The notes under the pieces were generated by a model. It saw only the letters and a list, made by a program, of their open reading frames with translations, was not told the origin of the DNA and made no database searches. From Jiangella endophytica (GTDB lineage Bacteria > Actinomycetota > Actinomycetes > Jiangellales > Jiangellaceae), in contig NZ_QVAI01000016.1 in the NCBI RefSeq assembly GCF_003427025.1, positions 1 through 64,000 on the forward strand: DNA of 64,000 bases, given 5' to 3'. Below, piece after piece: positions 51,206 to 60,393 of the stretch. Position 1 is the first letter of the stretch; each line of letters starts with the position of its first letter. The translations under genes and the position numbers were made by a program.

Positions 51206-52273
51206 GTGTCCCGCTTTGCGAAGCCGAGCCAGCGCGATATCGCGAGGCTCGCTCAGGTGTCGCAAACAACGGTCTCCATGGTGATCACGGGTAAAGCGGA
51301 AGCGATCGGGATCTCATACGACACCCAGGAACGCATCCGGCAGGCGATGCGAGAACTCGGCTACACGCCGAACGTTGCAGCTCGGTCGCTGCAGGGCGGG
51401 CGAAACGGTCTCATCGGCGTCCACACGTTCGAGCCGGTGTTCCCCGTGAGCGCCGACGACTACTTCCACCAGTTCCTGGTGGGCATCGAACAGATGGCGG
51501 TCGAGCTCGGGCAGGACCTGGTGCTCTTCGCATCCACCCAGGGCGCGGATGGAACCCGATCGATCTATAGGACCGGCGTGAATCGGCTCAACCTGGCCGA
51601 TGGCGTGATCATGCTCGGCATCGAGAAGAACGACAGTGAAGTGGCCCGGCTCCGCGCAGAGGGGTATCCCTTCGTGCTCATCGGCCGGCGCGATGTTGCA
51701 GGGGTGCCGTTCGTGACCACCGACTATGTGGAAGCGGCAGGGGCGGTGGTGGACCAACTGGTCTCTCGGGGGCATCGCTCGATCGGATATCTTGCGCGAC
51801 CGCTCGACACGAGTCCTCAGAACGAACGCCGAGAGGGCTTCCGTGAGCGCATGTCCGCGAGGGGAGCGATCACGGTGTTCGAGAGATTTGTCGAACCCGC
51901 AGATCTCGTCTCGTCGTGGCTGCGCGATGCTATGGCGTCGGGAACCACGGCCATCGTGGTCGAGAACTACGAGCTCATCGCAGCCCTTGACTCGGCGGCC
52001 TCCGACGTGGGGGTCGCGATCCCGGAACACCTGTCGGTCGTGTGCCTGGATTGGGGAGCCCATGACCTCAACGGGGCGGCATGGAGTCATCTCTCGGTTC
52101 CTCGCCGCGAACTCGGACGCCGCTCGGTTGCCGTGTTGATGGCTCTGCTCGAAGGCGAGATCGGACCCGATCACGCGGAGGTAGTCCCCTGTGAACTACC
52201 GGGATCTGCGACGATCGCCGCGCCCAGATCCGGCCTGGGCGCGGACTCGGGATCGCGGCTCGGTCCGAGGTAG
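51206..52273 (+). CDS. LacI-family transcriptional regulator of the mannoside-type locus
   Basis: 355 residues. HTH 'SQRDIARLAQVSQTTVSMVI' and hinge 'GYTPNVAARSLQGGR' are followed by a periplasmic-binding-like sensor domain ('DLVLFASTQGADGTRSIYRT', 'SRGHRSIGYLARPLD'). GTG 51206 is chosen because AGGAGG lies at 51194-51199; the upstream in-frame start at 51155 would lie inside the operator. It precedes a complete sugar-import and degradation operon in the same orientation and has matching operators in front of itself and that operon. Confidence 0.9.
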   Translation: MSRFAKPSQRDIARLAQVSQTTVSMVITGKAEAIGISYDTQERIRQAMRELGYTPNVAARSLQGGRNGLIGVHTFEPVFPVSADDYFHQFLVGIEQMAVELGQDLVLFASTQGADGTRSIYRTGVNRLNLADGVIMLGIEKNDSEVARLRAEGYPFVLIGRRDVAGVPFVTTDYVEAAGAVVDQLVSRGHRSIGYLARPLDTSPQNERREGFRERMSARGAITVFERFVEPADLVSSWLRDAMASGTTAIVVENYELIAALDSAASDVGVAIPEHLSVVCLDWGAHDLNGAAWSHLSVPRRELGRRSVAVLMALLEGEIGPDHAEVVPCELPGSATIAAPRSGLGADSGSRLGPR

Positions 52274-52319
52274 CGCATCACCTTCCCGCGCTCCGGGGGC
52301 ACCTCTCTTCGGTTGGGAT

Positions 52320-52333
52320 CTAATACGATTTAG
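52320..52333 (+). promoter_or_regulatory. LacI-type operator before the importer operon
   Basis: CTAATACGATTTAG, a near-palindrome around a central CG and a close match to CTAATGCGTATTAG at 51152-51165. It lies 8 bp before the ATG of the binding-protein gene and overlaps its ribosome site (TTAGGAGA), so a bound repressor could block elongation of transcription. Confidence 0.65.
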
Positions 52334-52341
52334 GAGATGAC

Positions 52342-53667
52342 ATGGTCGTCGTCATAAGACCCAGACGCGTCGCCACATCGGCTGTCGTCGTCGCATCCGC
52401 GCTCGCGCTGTCCGCCTGCGGTTCCGCCGGACCGGAACCATCGGGCGGCGAATCGTCCGGGGAACTGAGCGTGTGGTTCCCCGGAACCAACCAGACGGAG
52501 ATCGATCTCGTCACCGAGCAGATCGTCCCCGCCTTCGAGGAGGAGACCGGCGCGACGGTGGAGGTCACGTTTCTCGACTGGGGCGACATGTCCACCAAGC
52601 TCAACGCCGCGTTCGCCGGCGGAACCGCTCCGGACGTCTTCGGGCACGGGCCTGCGGCGCTAGCCGACTTCGTGGCGAACGAGCGTGTTGAGCCGCTCAC
52701 CGAGTATGTCGATCGGCTCAGTGCGGAGGACCAGGACGATCTGGCGGATGCCATGTCGGGTGGCCAGGTCAACGGCACCCAGTTCCTGATACCGCTCTCT
52801 CTGCAGGGGTCGCTCCTGGTGTACAACGCCGACGACTTCGTCGAGGCAGGCCTGGATCCCGCCAATCCGCCGGCCACCTGGGAAGACGTCTACGATGTTG
52901 CCTCCGACCTCACCGTCCGAGATGCGTCGGGCACGATCGTCAGATCCGGACTCCTGCTCCCCAGCCAGCCGATCGGCCGGCAGCAGACCTTCGCGTTCCT
53001 GCTGCATTCGGCAGGCGGTCAGCAGCTGACAGACGACGGCGCCGAGGCGGCCTTCGCGTCAGACGAAGGTCAGCGCGCACTCGACTACTTCACCCAGCTC
53101 TTCAGCGGGAGCGACGCCGTCTCCGCGGGTCTCGGCGCGGATTACAGCAATGCCCCGACTGCTCAGCAGCCTCTCGTACTCGGGACAGCCTCGATCACGC
53201 TGCTGAGTCCGAACTCGATGCAGCAGGTCGTCACTGCTTACCCGGAGCTGGATCTGCGCGTGATGATGCCGCCGAAGTTCGAGGGAGCCGACGACGGGCA
53301 TGCCCTCGGAGGGGCTGGCCCAGGCCTCATGATCAATGCCGACAGCGCGGAGAAGGACCTTGCCTGGCAGTTCATCCAGTACATGATCTCGCCGGACACG
53401 GGAGCCGAGTACACCCAGGGCATCGGAGCGATCCCGGCCCGCGCATCGGCGGCATCGACGCCGTACGTCCAAGACAACCCGGTCCTGCAGGCCTTCGTCG
53501 AGGCTGCCCCGCTCTACGTCACCAACCCCAACGTGCCTGGATGGGTTCAGGTGCGCGACACCATGGACAAGTACATCGAACAAGCGCTCAACGAGACGAC
53601 CTCGGCTAGAGATGCGCTGGACCGGGCGGCCGCGGACGTCGACAAGATCCTCGAAGCCAACAGGTAG
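52342..53667 (+). CDS. Sugar-binding lipoprotein of ABC importer 2 (family 1)
   Basis: 441 residues. Lipoprotein signal with lipobox 'LALSAC', then a family 1 solute-binding fold ('LSVWFPGTNQTEIDLVTEQI', 'GTAPDVFGHGPAALADFVAN', 'GGAGPGLMINADSAEKDLAW'). ATG 52342 follows AGGAGATGAC. It is the first gene of an operon that runs to 61493 with overlaps or short gaps. The ligand is inferred to be a mannose-containing or otherwise modified plant/fungal oligosaccharide, from the GH2 and oxidoreductase genes downstream. Confidence 0.92.
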   Translation: MVVVIRPRRVATSAVVVASALALSACGSAGPEPSGGESSGELSVWFPGTNQTEIDLVTEQIVPAFEEETGATVEVTFLDWGDMSTKLNAAFAGGTAPDVFGHGPAALADFVANERVEPLTEYVDRLSAEDQDDLADAMSGGQVNGTQFLIPLSLQGSLLVYNADDFVEAGLDPANPPATWEDVYDVASDLTVRDASGTIVRSGLLLPSQPIGRQQTFAFLLHSAGGQQLTDDGAEAAFASDEGQRALDYFTQLFSGSDAVSAGLGADYSNAPTAQQPLVLGTASITLLSPNSMQQVVTAYPELDLRVMMPPKFEGADDGHALGGAGPGLMINADSAEKDLAWQFIQYMISPDTGAEYTQGIGAIPARASAASTPYVQDNPVLQAFVEAAPLYVTNPNVPGWVQVRDTMDKYIEQALNETTSARDALDRAAADVDKILEANR

Positions 53668-53679
53668 GGATCTCAGCAC

Positions 53680-54627
53680 ATGACACCTCCAATCTCCCCG
53701 GCGGGCGCGTTGAGGGACGCGCCCGCCGGGGTCGCCCCGGCGGACACGAGAAGGCGCCGACCCCGATCGAGAATCGGACTGATCGGACTGACGTTCGTGG
53801 CGCCGGCCGCGGTCTACGTGATCGTCTTCCACTTCGTTCCGGTGGTCTACGGGTTCGTCCTGAGTTTCACCTCCTACAGTCCGCTCAGCCGATCCGGACC
53901 CGAGTTCGTCGGTGGTGACCACTACACGAGCCTGCTCTCGGATCCAGACTTCGGCCGAGCGCTGCTCATCACGGGCCGGTACGTGCTGCAGGTGCTTCCA
54001 CTGACGGTCGCGATCGCACTCGTCCTCGCAATGCTCGTGAATCGGCCCTTCAAAGGCGTGGGCTTCTTCAGATCGGCCCTCTATATTCCGCACATCGTCT
54101 CGCTGACCGCCGTCAGCATGATCTGGTTATGGATGTACTCGCAGAACGGACTGTTCAACGAGGTCCTGTCCTTCTTCGGCCTGCCGGGTCAGGCCTGGCT
54201 GTTGGATGAGCAGACCGCCCTCAACGCGGCGTCCGCGATGCGGATCTGGAAGGCGCTGGGCAGCAACATGGTCCTTCTGCTCGCGGGCCTTCAGTCCATC
54301 CCCAAGGAGCTCTACGAGGCCGCTCGAGTCGATGGGGCGGGGCGGTGGAATCTCTTCCGCTACGTGACGCTGCCCGGACTACGCCCGATCCTCGTCTACG
54401 TCGTCGCGATGGACATCATCTTCCTCGCGCAGGGCTTCGCCGAGATCTTCGTGCTGACGCAAGGTGGGCCCCTGGGAAGCACGACGACGGTGAACTACCT
54501 CATCTACACCGAAGCGTTCCAGTACAACCAGTTCGGCTCGGCATCCGCCATGGCGTTCGTACTTTTTGCGCTCATCATCGGTTTCTCGTACCTCTCGATG
54601 CGAGGCATCTCCGGGAGGCGAAATTGA
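53680..54627 (+). CDS. Sugar ABC transporter permease, MalF type (importer 2)
   Basis: 315 residues. A Pro/Ala-rich cytoplasmic N-terminus precedes the first helix ('IGLIGLTFVAPAAVYVIVFH'), and the EAA loop reads 'YEAARVDGAGRWNLFRYVTL'. It starts 12 nt after the binding-protein gene. With the next permease it forms the channel; again no ATPase gene is in the operon, so a shared ATPase encoded elsewhere is likely. Confidence 0.92.
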   Translation: MTPPISPAGALRDAPAGVAPADTRRRRPRSRIGLIGLTFVAPAAVYVIVFHFVPVVYGFVLSFTSYSPLSRSGPEFVGGDHYTSLLSDPDFGRALLITGRYVLQVLPLTVAIALVLAMLVNRPFKGVGFFRSALYIPHIVSLTAVSMIWLWMYSQNGLFNEVLSFFGLPGQAWLLDEQTALNAASAMRIWKALGSNMVLLLAGLQSIPKELYEAARVDGAGRWNLFRYVTLPGLRPILVYVVAMDIIFLAQGFAEIFVLTQGGPLGSTTTVNYLIYTEAFQYNQFGSASAMAFVLFALIIGFSYLSMRGISGRRN

Positions 54628-54686
54628 GGTCGCCAGCCAGGACGGACCCCGGGGACCGCATGCGTGGGCGTCAGGGGAGGCCCGCC

Positions 54687-55535
54687 ATGCGACGCGCGTC
54701 GTTCGTCGCTGCGCTGATCGCGATGTCCCTCATCGTGCTCCTCCCGTTCGTTTGGATGGTCAGTCTTGCCTTCACCCCACAGGAACAGGCCTTCGGCTCG
54801 TTGAGCGTCATCCCGGCGCAGCCGACGCTCGACAACTTCGTCACCGCGTTCGTCGATGCGAACCTGCTCCGCGCCCTGGCGAACTCCGCGATCGTCGCGT
54901 CCGTGGCCGTGACTGCGAACTGCGTTATCGCGGTGCTGGCCGGATACGCGTTCGCGATGCTTCCGTTCCGCGGCGCGACTCCGATGTTCTACGCGCTCGT
55001 CGCGACCGCCGCCGTTCCCGTCTCGGTCACCCTGATCCCGCTCTTCCTGATGATCCGCGGCATTCCGCTGACCGGCGGAAACGACCTCTTCGGCGCAGGA
55101 GGAAGCGGCCTGCTCGACACACTCGCGGGCGTGGTCCTGCCTTATCTAGTCATGCCGATGAACATCTTCCTGGCGCGACAGTTCTTCAGCACCGCGCCCG
55201 TCGAGCTTGCTGAGGCAGCACGGATCGATGGCGCCGGCGAGTGGCGGATATTCACGCAGATCTATCTGCCCTTGGCTCGTCCGCTCGTCGCGGTGGTCGC
55301 GGTCTTCTCGTTCACAGGCGTGTGGGACGACTTCCTCTGGCCGTTGGTGTCGACGACGTCGGCTGATACTCAGACGGTCCAGCTCGCGTTGGCGCGATTC
55401 CTGGCGAGCGGGAACGTGCAATACGGACCGCTGATGGCGGGAGCCGTCCTCGTCACCATCCCCGTTCTCATCGTCTTCCTGTTCAACCAGCGGAGCTTCA
55501 TCTCCGGTCTTTCGGACGGAAGCCTCAAAGGCTGA
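54687..55535 (+). CDS. Sugar ABC transporter permease, MalG type (importer 2)
   Basis: 282 residues with six helices and EAA motif 'AEAARIDGAGEWRIFTQIYL'. ATG 54687 is preferred because AGGGGAGG lies 6 nt upstream; ATG 54660 and TTG 54624 (overlapping the previous stop) are alternatives. Its stop precedes the FAD oxidoreductase gene by 27 nt. Confidence 0.9.
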   Translation: MRRASFVAALIAMSLIVLLPFVWMVSLAFTPQEQAFGSLSVIPAQPTLDNFVTAFVDANLLRALANSAIVASVAVTANCVIAVLAGYAFAMLPFRGATPMFYALVATAAVPVSVTLIPLFLMIRGIPLTGGNDLFGAGGSGLLDTLAGVVLPYLVMPMNIFLARQFFSTAPVELAEAARIDGAGEWRIFTQIYLPLARPLVAVVAVFSFTGVWDDFLWPLVSTTSADTQTVQLALARFLASGNVQYGPLMAGAVLVTIPVLIVFLFNQRSFISGLSDGSLKG

Positions 55536-55562
55536 GTCGAAATGCTCTTCGAGAGGATTTGT

Positions 55563-57182
55563 ATGCCGCCAGCGCATCGCGCAGCAACGCTCGTCGTCAT
55601 CGGAGGTGGGGTGGGCGGGGTCGCCGCGGCGATCACAGCTGCTCGTCTCGGCCACAGTGTGATCCTCACAGAAAGCGGTGACTGGCTCGGCGGCCAGTTG
55701 ACCAGCCAGGGGGTGCCACCCGACGAACACGAGTGGATCGATACGCGACGCATCTCGCCCAGCTACTCCGAGCTGCGTACCCGGATCCGCAATCACTATC
55801 GGAGCAACTATCCGCTCTCGGAGGAGTCGCTGGGAACCGTCGCACTCAACCCCGGGGGTGGATTCGTATCGCGACTCTGTCACGAGCCCCGCGTGGCGGC
55901 GCTCGCCATCGAGGAGATGCTCTCGCCACTTGTCGCCTCCGGGCTGGTGACCGTGTTGAAGCACACGAAGCCGATCGGAGTCGAGCGGGTCGGCTCTCGG
56001 GTCGAGGCTGTTCTGGTCCGCGATGTCCGCGACGGCACCGAGACGCGGTTGGCTGCGAGCTTCGTGGCGGACGCCACCGAGCTCGGCGATCTGCTGCCCC
56101 TGGCCGACATCGACCACGTCATCGGGGCGGAGTCCTCAGCAGAGACGGGGGAGCTCCATGCGCTGGAGATCGCCGATCCGTTGGACCAGCAGGCGGTCAC
56201 CTGGTGTGCCGCGCTGGAATACAGAGCCGGCGAGCGGAATGTCATCGACAAGCCATCCGGTTACGAGCACTGGGCAACAGCTGTGGCGCCATTCTGGCCG
56301 GGACCGCAGTTGTCATGGCAGGACGTCCATCCGGTGACCCTGGTGCCGCGGGTGAGGCCGCTGTTCGCCGGCGCTCCCAGTGACGCGGAGACCTCGGACG
56401 ACCGAGACCTGTGGCACTATCGACGGATCCTCTCCCGGAACGCGATGCTGCCCGGCTGGTCGAGCGGCGACGTCACCCTGATGAACTGGCCTCAAGCGGA
56501 CTACTGGGAGAAGCCCCTACTCGGCGTCACGGACTCCGCACGCGCAGAGGCGCTGTCAGGAGCACGGGAGCTCACTCTGTCGTTCATCTATTGGATGCAG
56601 ACCGAGGCCCCGAGATCCGACGGCGGTGTGGGGTATCCGGAGCTGCGTCTCCGCGGCGACGTGCTTGGCACGACGGACGGCCTGGCGAAGGAGGTCTATG
56701 TCCGGGAGTCGCGCCGCATCCGCGCCAGGTTCACCATCACAGAGGGACATATCGGGCGGGAGATGCGTGAGTGCGGCGCCGGGGCCGAACGCTTTCCGGA
56801 CGCCGTAGGCATCGGCTACTACCGCATCGATCTGCACCCGAGTTCGTCAAGGACCTACGTAGACATCGACTGCTTCCCGTTCCAGATCCCACTCGGGGCC
56901 CTTCTTCCCCGTGACGTCGAGAACCTGTTCGCTGCCAGCAAGAACATCGGGACGACTCACATCACGAATGGCGCCTATCGGCTGCATCCCGTGGAATGGT
57001 CCATCGGGGAGGCGGTGGGCGCCCTCGCAGCCTTCTGCGCCCGCGAACGGATCACGGCCGAGGAGGTGCATACGAACGCCGCGGTGTTGAGCGACTATCA
57101 GTCGCTGCTGACCGGGAGGCTGGGTATCGCGATGGACTGGCCGGACGACATCCGAACCAAGGATCCCGAGGTGGTCACGTGA
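55563..57182 (+). CDS. FAD-dependent oxidoreductase (FAD_oxidored family)
   Basis: 539 residues. The N-terminal Rossmann motif is clear ('LVVIGGGVGGVAAAITAARL', then 'GHSVILTESGDWLGGQLTSQ'), as is the second FAD contact near the end ('NLFAASKNIGTTHITNGAYR', 'IGEAVGALAAF'). This family recurs in polysaccharide-utilisation operons of actinobacteria and Bacteroidetes and is thought to oxidise or reduce sugar or sugar-acid intermediates; the substrate is unknown. ATG 55563 is chosen because AGAGGA sits 7 nt upstream; ATG 55542 is possible. The stop overlaps the GH2 gene (GTGA). Confidence 0.88.
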   Translation: MPPAHRAATLVVIGGGVGGVAAAITAARLGHSVILTESGDWLGGQLTSQGVPPDEHEWIDTRRISPSYSELRTRIRNHYRSNYPLSEESLGTVALNPGGGFVSRLCHEPRVAALAIEEMLSPLVASGLVTVLKHTKPIGVERVGSRVEAVLVRDVRDGTETRLAASFVADATELGDLLPLADIDHVIGAESSAETGELHALEIADPLDQQAVTWCAALEYRAGERNVIDKPSGYEHWATAVAPFWPGPQLSWQDVHPVTLVPRVRPLFAGAPSDAETSDDRDLWHYRRILSRNAMLPGWSSGDVTLMNWPQADYWEKPLLGVTDSARAEALSGARELTLSFIYWMQTEAPRSDGGVGYPELRLRGDVLGTTDGLAKEVYVRESRRIRARFTITEGHIGREMRECGAGAERFPDAVGIGYYRIDLHPSSSRTYVDIDCFPFQIPLGALLPRDVENLFAASKNIGTTHITNGAYRLHPVEWSIGEAVGALAAFCARERITAEEVHTNAAVLSDYQSLLTGRLGIAMDWPDDIRTKDPEVVT

Positions 57183-59656
57183 CGTTCGGGGTCGATCGAA
57201 TTCTCCGCCGGAGTCGGATCGATGAGGGGTGGTCGGCCGAGGCCGGGATAGGGAAGGTCCCCGCGCACATCGTCGGAGTCAGTATTCCCGCGCAGGTCCC
57301 GGGGTGCATTCACACCGATCTCATGTCCGCAGGGCTCATCGATGACCCATATGTCGACGACAATGAACGGGTCAACGCATGGATCGGGTACTCGGACTGG
57401 AGCTACCGGACAGCGTTCGAGTGGACGAACGACGGACACCAACGCGTCGACCTGGTGTTCGAGGGTCTGGACACCGTCGCGACCGTCAGTGTGAACGGCG
57501 TCCGAATCGGGCGGACCGCCAACATGCACCGCACGTATCGCTTCCCCGTTTTGTCCCATTTGATCGAGGGAACCAACGAGCTGTCGATCCGGTTCGAGTC
57601 GCCGATCAGGTACGCGGATCGGGTGAGTCTTGAGGGCGGCGCTCGCCCCCATGTGATGCAGCACCCTTACAACGCGATCCGCAAGATGGCCAGCAACTTC
57701 GGCTGGGACTGGGGCCTGGATGCGGCGACCGTCGGAATCTGGCGTCCGGTCACTCTGGAGAGCTGGACCACAGCTCGCCTGGCGAGTGTGCGACCGCACG
57801 CGCACGGCGACGGAGCCAATGGACGAGTGGACGTCCGTCTCGACGTCGAGCGGGAATCGGCGGATGCCAATCTCGAGATCGAGGTCCGGGTCGGTGACTC
57901 CTCTTCCCGAGCAACAATCCCCGGGCAGGTTACCGATGCGACCATCAGCGTCCACGTGCCGGACGTCGAACTGTGGTGGCCGAGGGGCTATGGGGCACAG
58001 CCGCTCTACGAGGTGGAAGTCATCCTCGAGGAGGGCGGGTCCGTTCTCGACCGTTGGTCCTCCCGACTGGGATTTCGCACGGTGCGCGCGGTCTCCGAAC
58101 CCGACGACCACGGGTCGAGCTTCGAGCTTCAGATCAACGGAGAGCGCCTCTTCACGAAAGGGGCGAACTGGATCCCGGACGACTCGTTCATCCATCGCGT
58201 GACTCGAGATCGATACGCACACCGGTTGTCGCAGGCTGTGGACGCGAACCTCAACACTCTGCGGGTGTGGGGCGGCGGCGTCTTCGAGAGCGACGCGTTC
58301 TACGAACTGTGTGACGAGCTCGGGATACTGGTGTGGCAGGACTTCCCCTTCGCCTGCGCCGCCTACTCCGAGGAACTCCTCGCGGCGGAGGTCGAGGCGG
58401 AGGCCCGCGACAACGTCACCCGGCTCATGCCGCACGCCAGTCTCGTTCTTTGGAACGGATGCAATGAGAATCTCTGGGGACACCGCGACTGGGGCTGGGA
58501 GCAGCAACTCGATGGCGGGACCTGGGGCGAGGGCTTCTACTTCGACCTTCTTCCCCGAGTTCTCGACGAGTTCGACCCTCATCGACCCTACGTTCCGGGT
58601 AGCCCGTGGTCTCCGCGGGCGGACCTTCACCCCAATGACCCGGACCACGGTCTCACCCACGAGTGGGTTGTCTGGAACGAACGGGACTACCTCCACTACC
58701 GAGAGCACGTACCGCGCTTCGTCACGGAGTTCGGGTGGCAAGGGCCAGCAACGTGGACAACGCTCACCCGCGCCATCTCCGACGAGCCCCTGACCCCGCA
58801 GTCGCCGGGAATGCTCCGCCATCAGAAGGCGGTCGACGGAAACACGAAGCTGACGCGAGGTCTCCTGCCGCATTTTCCATTGCCCACGGAGATCGAGGAC
58901 TGGCATTGGGCGATGTCGCTCAATCAGGCCATCGCCGTCGAACTCAACATCACCCACCTGCGCTCGTGGGCCCCTCGGTGCGCGGGCGCGATCATATGGC
59001 AGCTCAACGACTCCTGGCCGGCAATCTCGTGGTCTGCGATCGACGTCCACGGCCGGGCGAAGCCGATGTACTTCGCGATGCGGCGCGCCTTTGCAGACCG
59101 GATACTCACCGTCCAGCCTCGAGGTGACGGCTACGTGCTCGCGGCAGTCAACGATCGACGCGAGATGTGGAAGGGTGAAATCGCTCTGGAACGACGCGAC
59201 TCGCGCGGATCGCCCCGGGCCTCGCAGGTCATCCCGATGGAGGTCGAGCCCCGCGGAACGGCGATCATCCCGATACCGTCAGAGATCTCGCGCTTCGACG
59301 ATGCGGCCGATGAGTTCATCGTCGCAACCGACGGCACCGTCCGAGGTCTGTGGTTCTTCGCCGACTACCGCGAGTCGACCCTTGGCCCGGCGCGCTTCGA
59401 CGCACAGGTCGAACGGACCGCCGACGGGTACGCGGTGCGGGTGACCGCGCGGACGCTCATCCGGGATCTCTCGCTGCTGATCGACAAACTCGATCCAGAT
59501 GCCAGCGTGGACGAGATGCTCGTGACGCTGCTTCCCGGCGAGACCACGACGTTCAGGGTCGTCACGTCGGCCCACCTCGATGCGTCGACGCTGGTGTCGT
59601 CTCGGGTGCTGCGTTCGGCCAACCAGGTGCTCTTCCCTCGAGAGGAATTCGCATGA
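57179..59656 (+). CDS. Beta-mannosidase-type glycoside hydrolase, family 2
   Basis: 825 residues, usual for GH2 beta-mannosidases. Jelly-roll domain ('IPAQVPGCIHTDLMSAGLID', 'DTVATVSVNGVRIG'), Ig-like domain, then the barrel: 'LFTKGANWIPDDSFIHRVTR', acid/base in 'LWNGCNENLWG' (about E430), nucleophile in 'RFVTEFGWQGPA' (about E517). 'HPYNAIRKMASNFGWDWG' is typical of beta-mannosidases rather than galactosidases. There is no signal peptide, so it acts in the cytoplasm on imported oligosaccharide. GTG 57179 overlaps the upstream stop. Confidence 0.9.
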   Translation: MTFGVDRILRRSRIDEGWSAEAGIGKVPAHIVGVSIPAQVPGCIHTDLMSAGLIDDPYVDDNERVNAWIGYSDWSYRTAFEWTNDGHQRVDLVFEGLDTVATVSVNGVRIGRTANMHRTYRFPVLSHLIEGTNELSIRFESPIRYADRVSLEGGARPHVMQHPYNAIRKMASNFGWDWGLDAATVGIWRPVTLESWTTARLASVRPHAHGDGANGRVDVRLDVERESADANLEIEVRVGDSSSRATIPGQVTDATISVHVPDVELWWPRGYGAQPLYEVEVILEEGGSVLDRWSSRLGFRTVRAVSEPDDHGSSFELQINGERLFTKGANWIPDDSFIHRVTRDRYAHRLSQAVDANLNTLRVWGGGVFESDAFYELCDELGILVWQDFPFACAAYSEELLAAEVEAEARDNVTRLMPHASLVLWNGCNENLWGHRDWGWEQQLDGGTWGEGFYFDLLPRVLDEFDPHRPYVPGSPWSPRADLHPNDPDHGLTHEWVVWNERDYLHYREHVPRFVTEFGWQGPATWTTLTRAISDEPLTPQSPGMLRHQKAVDGNTKLTRGLLPHFPLPTEIEDWHWAMSLNQAIAVELNITHLRSWAPRCAGAIIWQLNDSWPAISWSAIDVHGRAKPMYFAMRRAFADRILTVQPRGDGYVLAAVNDRREMWKGEIALERRDSRGSPRASQVIPMEVEPRGTAIIPIPSEISRFDDAADEFIVATDGTVRGLWFFADYRESTLGPARFDAQVERTADGYAVRVTARTLIRDLSLLIDKLDPDASVDEMLVTLLPGETTTFRVVTSAHLDASTLVSSRVLRSANQVLFPREEFA

Positions 59657-60393
59657 CCCTGGACATCTCGGTCCAGCTGTACACGGTTCGCGACGCACTG
59701 GCGCTGGACCTGCGTGGGACCCTCGAACGGCTGGTCGCGATCGGATATCGAGCGGTCGAGCCCTACAACCTCGCCGCCACGGCCGGACCGCTGGGTCCGG
59801 CCCTGCTCGAGCTCGGACTCCGCGCGCCGAGCGCACACGCACGACTCATCAGCGTCGAACTCGAGCCGCTTCTCGAAGCCGCCAGCAAAATAGGCATTTC
59901 GACCGTCATCAATTCGTCAAGCGACCCGGCCCTGTGGTCGACGCGCCGCGGGATCGAGTCCGTCGCCGACCACCTGAACATCGCGGCGGAGCTGGCATCC
60001 GATTACGGGATCCGGATCGGGTATCACAACCACGCGTGGGAGCTCGGCCACGACTTCGACGGCGACACCGGCCTCGAAGTCCTCGCCGGCCATCTCAGTG
60101 AATCGATCGTGCTGGAGGTCGACACCTACTGGGCCGCGGTCGCCGGGCACGACGTCCCGTCGCTCCTCGACAGACTGGGGACGAGAGCCCAGTACCTCCA
60201 TCTGAAGGATGCGAAGACCATCGCTGAGCACTCGGCCCAGGTCGCCGTCGGCGCCGGCGTGATGCCGGTCGACAGGATTCTCGAGGTGGCCCCTGACGCG
60301 CTTCGCGTCGTCGAGCTGGACCAGTCTGAGGGCGATGTCTTCGACGCCGTGGAGGACAGCTTCAACTGGCTCGCCGCACGGAGCGGGTCATGA
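59653..60393 (+). CDS. Sugar phosphate isomerase/epimerase (xylose-isomerase-like TIM barrel)
   Basis: 246 residues. 'DISVQLYTVRDALALDLRGT' and 'GYRAVEPYN' open the barrel; 'GIRIGYHNHAWELG' and 'IVLEVDTYWAAVAGHD' and 'YLHLKDAK' carry the conserved metal-binding residues (His, Glu/Asp, His). Members are often paired with Gfo/Idh/MocA dehydrogenases in operons that convert keto-sugars or inositols, as here. ATG 59653 overlaps the GH2 stop, and its stop overlaps the next start (both ATGA). Confidence 0.9.
   Translation: MTLDISVQLYTVRDALALDLRGTLERLVAIGYRAVEPYNLAATAGPLGPALLELGLRAPSAHARLISVELEPLLEAASKIGISTVINSSSDPALWSTRRGIESVADHLNIAAELASDYGIRIGYHNHAWELGHDFDGDTGLEVLAGHLSESIVLEVDTYWAAVAGHDVPSLLDRLGTRAQYLHLKDAKTIAEHSAQVAVGAGVMPVDRILEVAPDALRVVELDQSEGDVFDAVEDSFNWLAARSGS

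Noticed and set aside
56996-59050. Long minus-strand frame opposite the GH2 gene
   Set aside because: No domain motifs; the opposite strand encodes all GH2 signatures.
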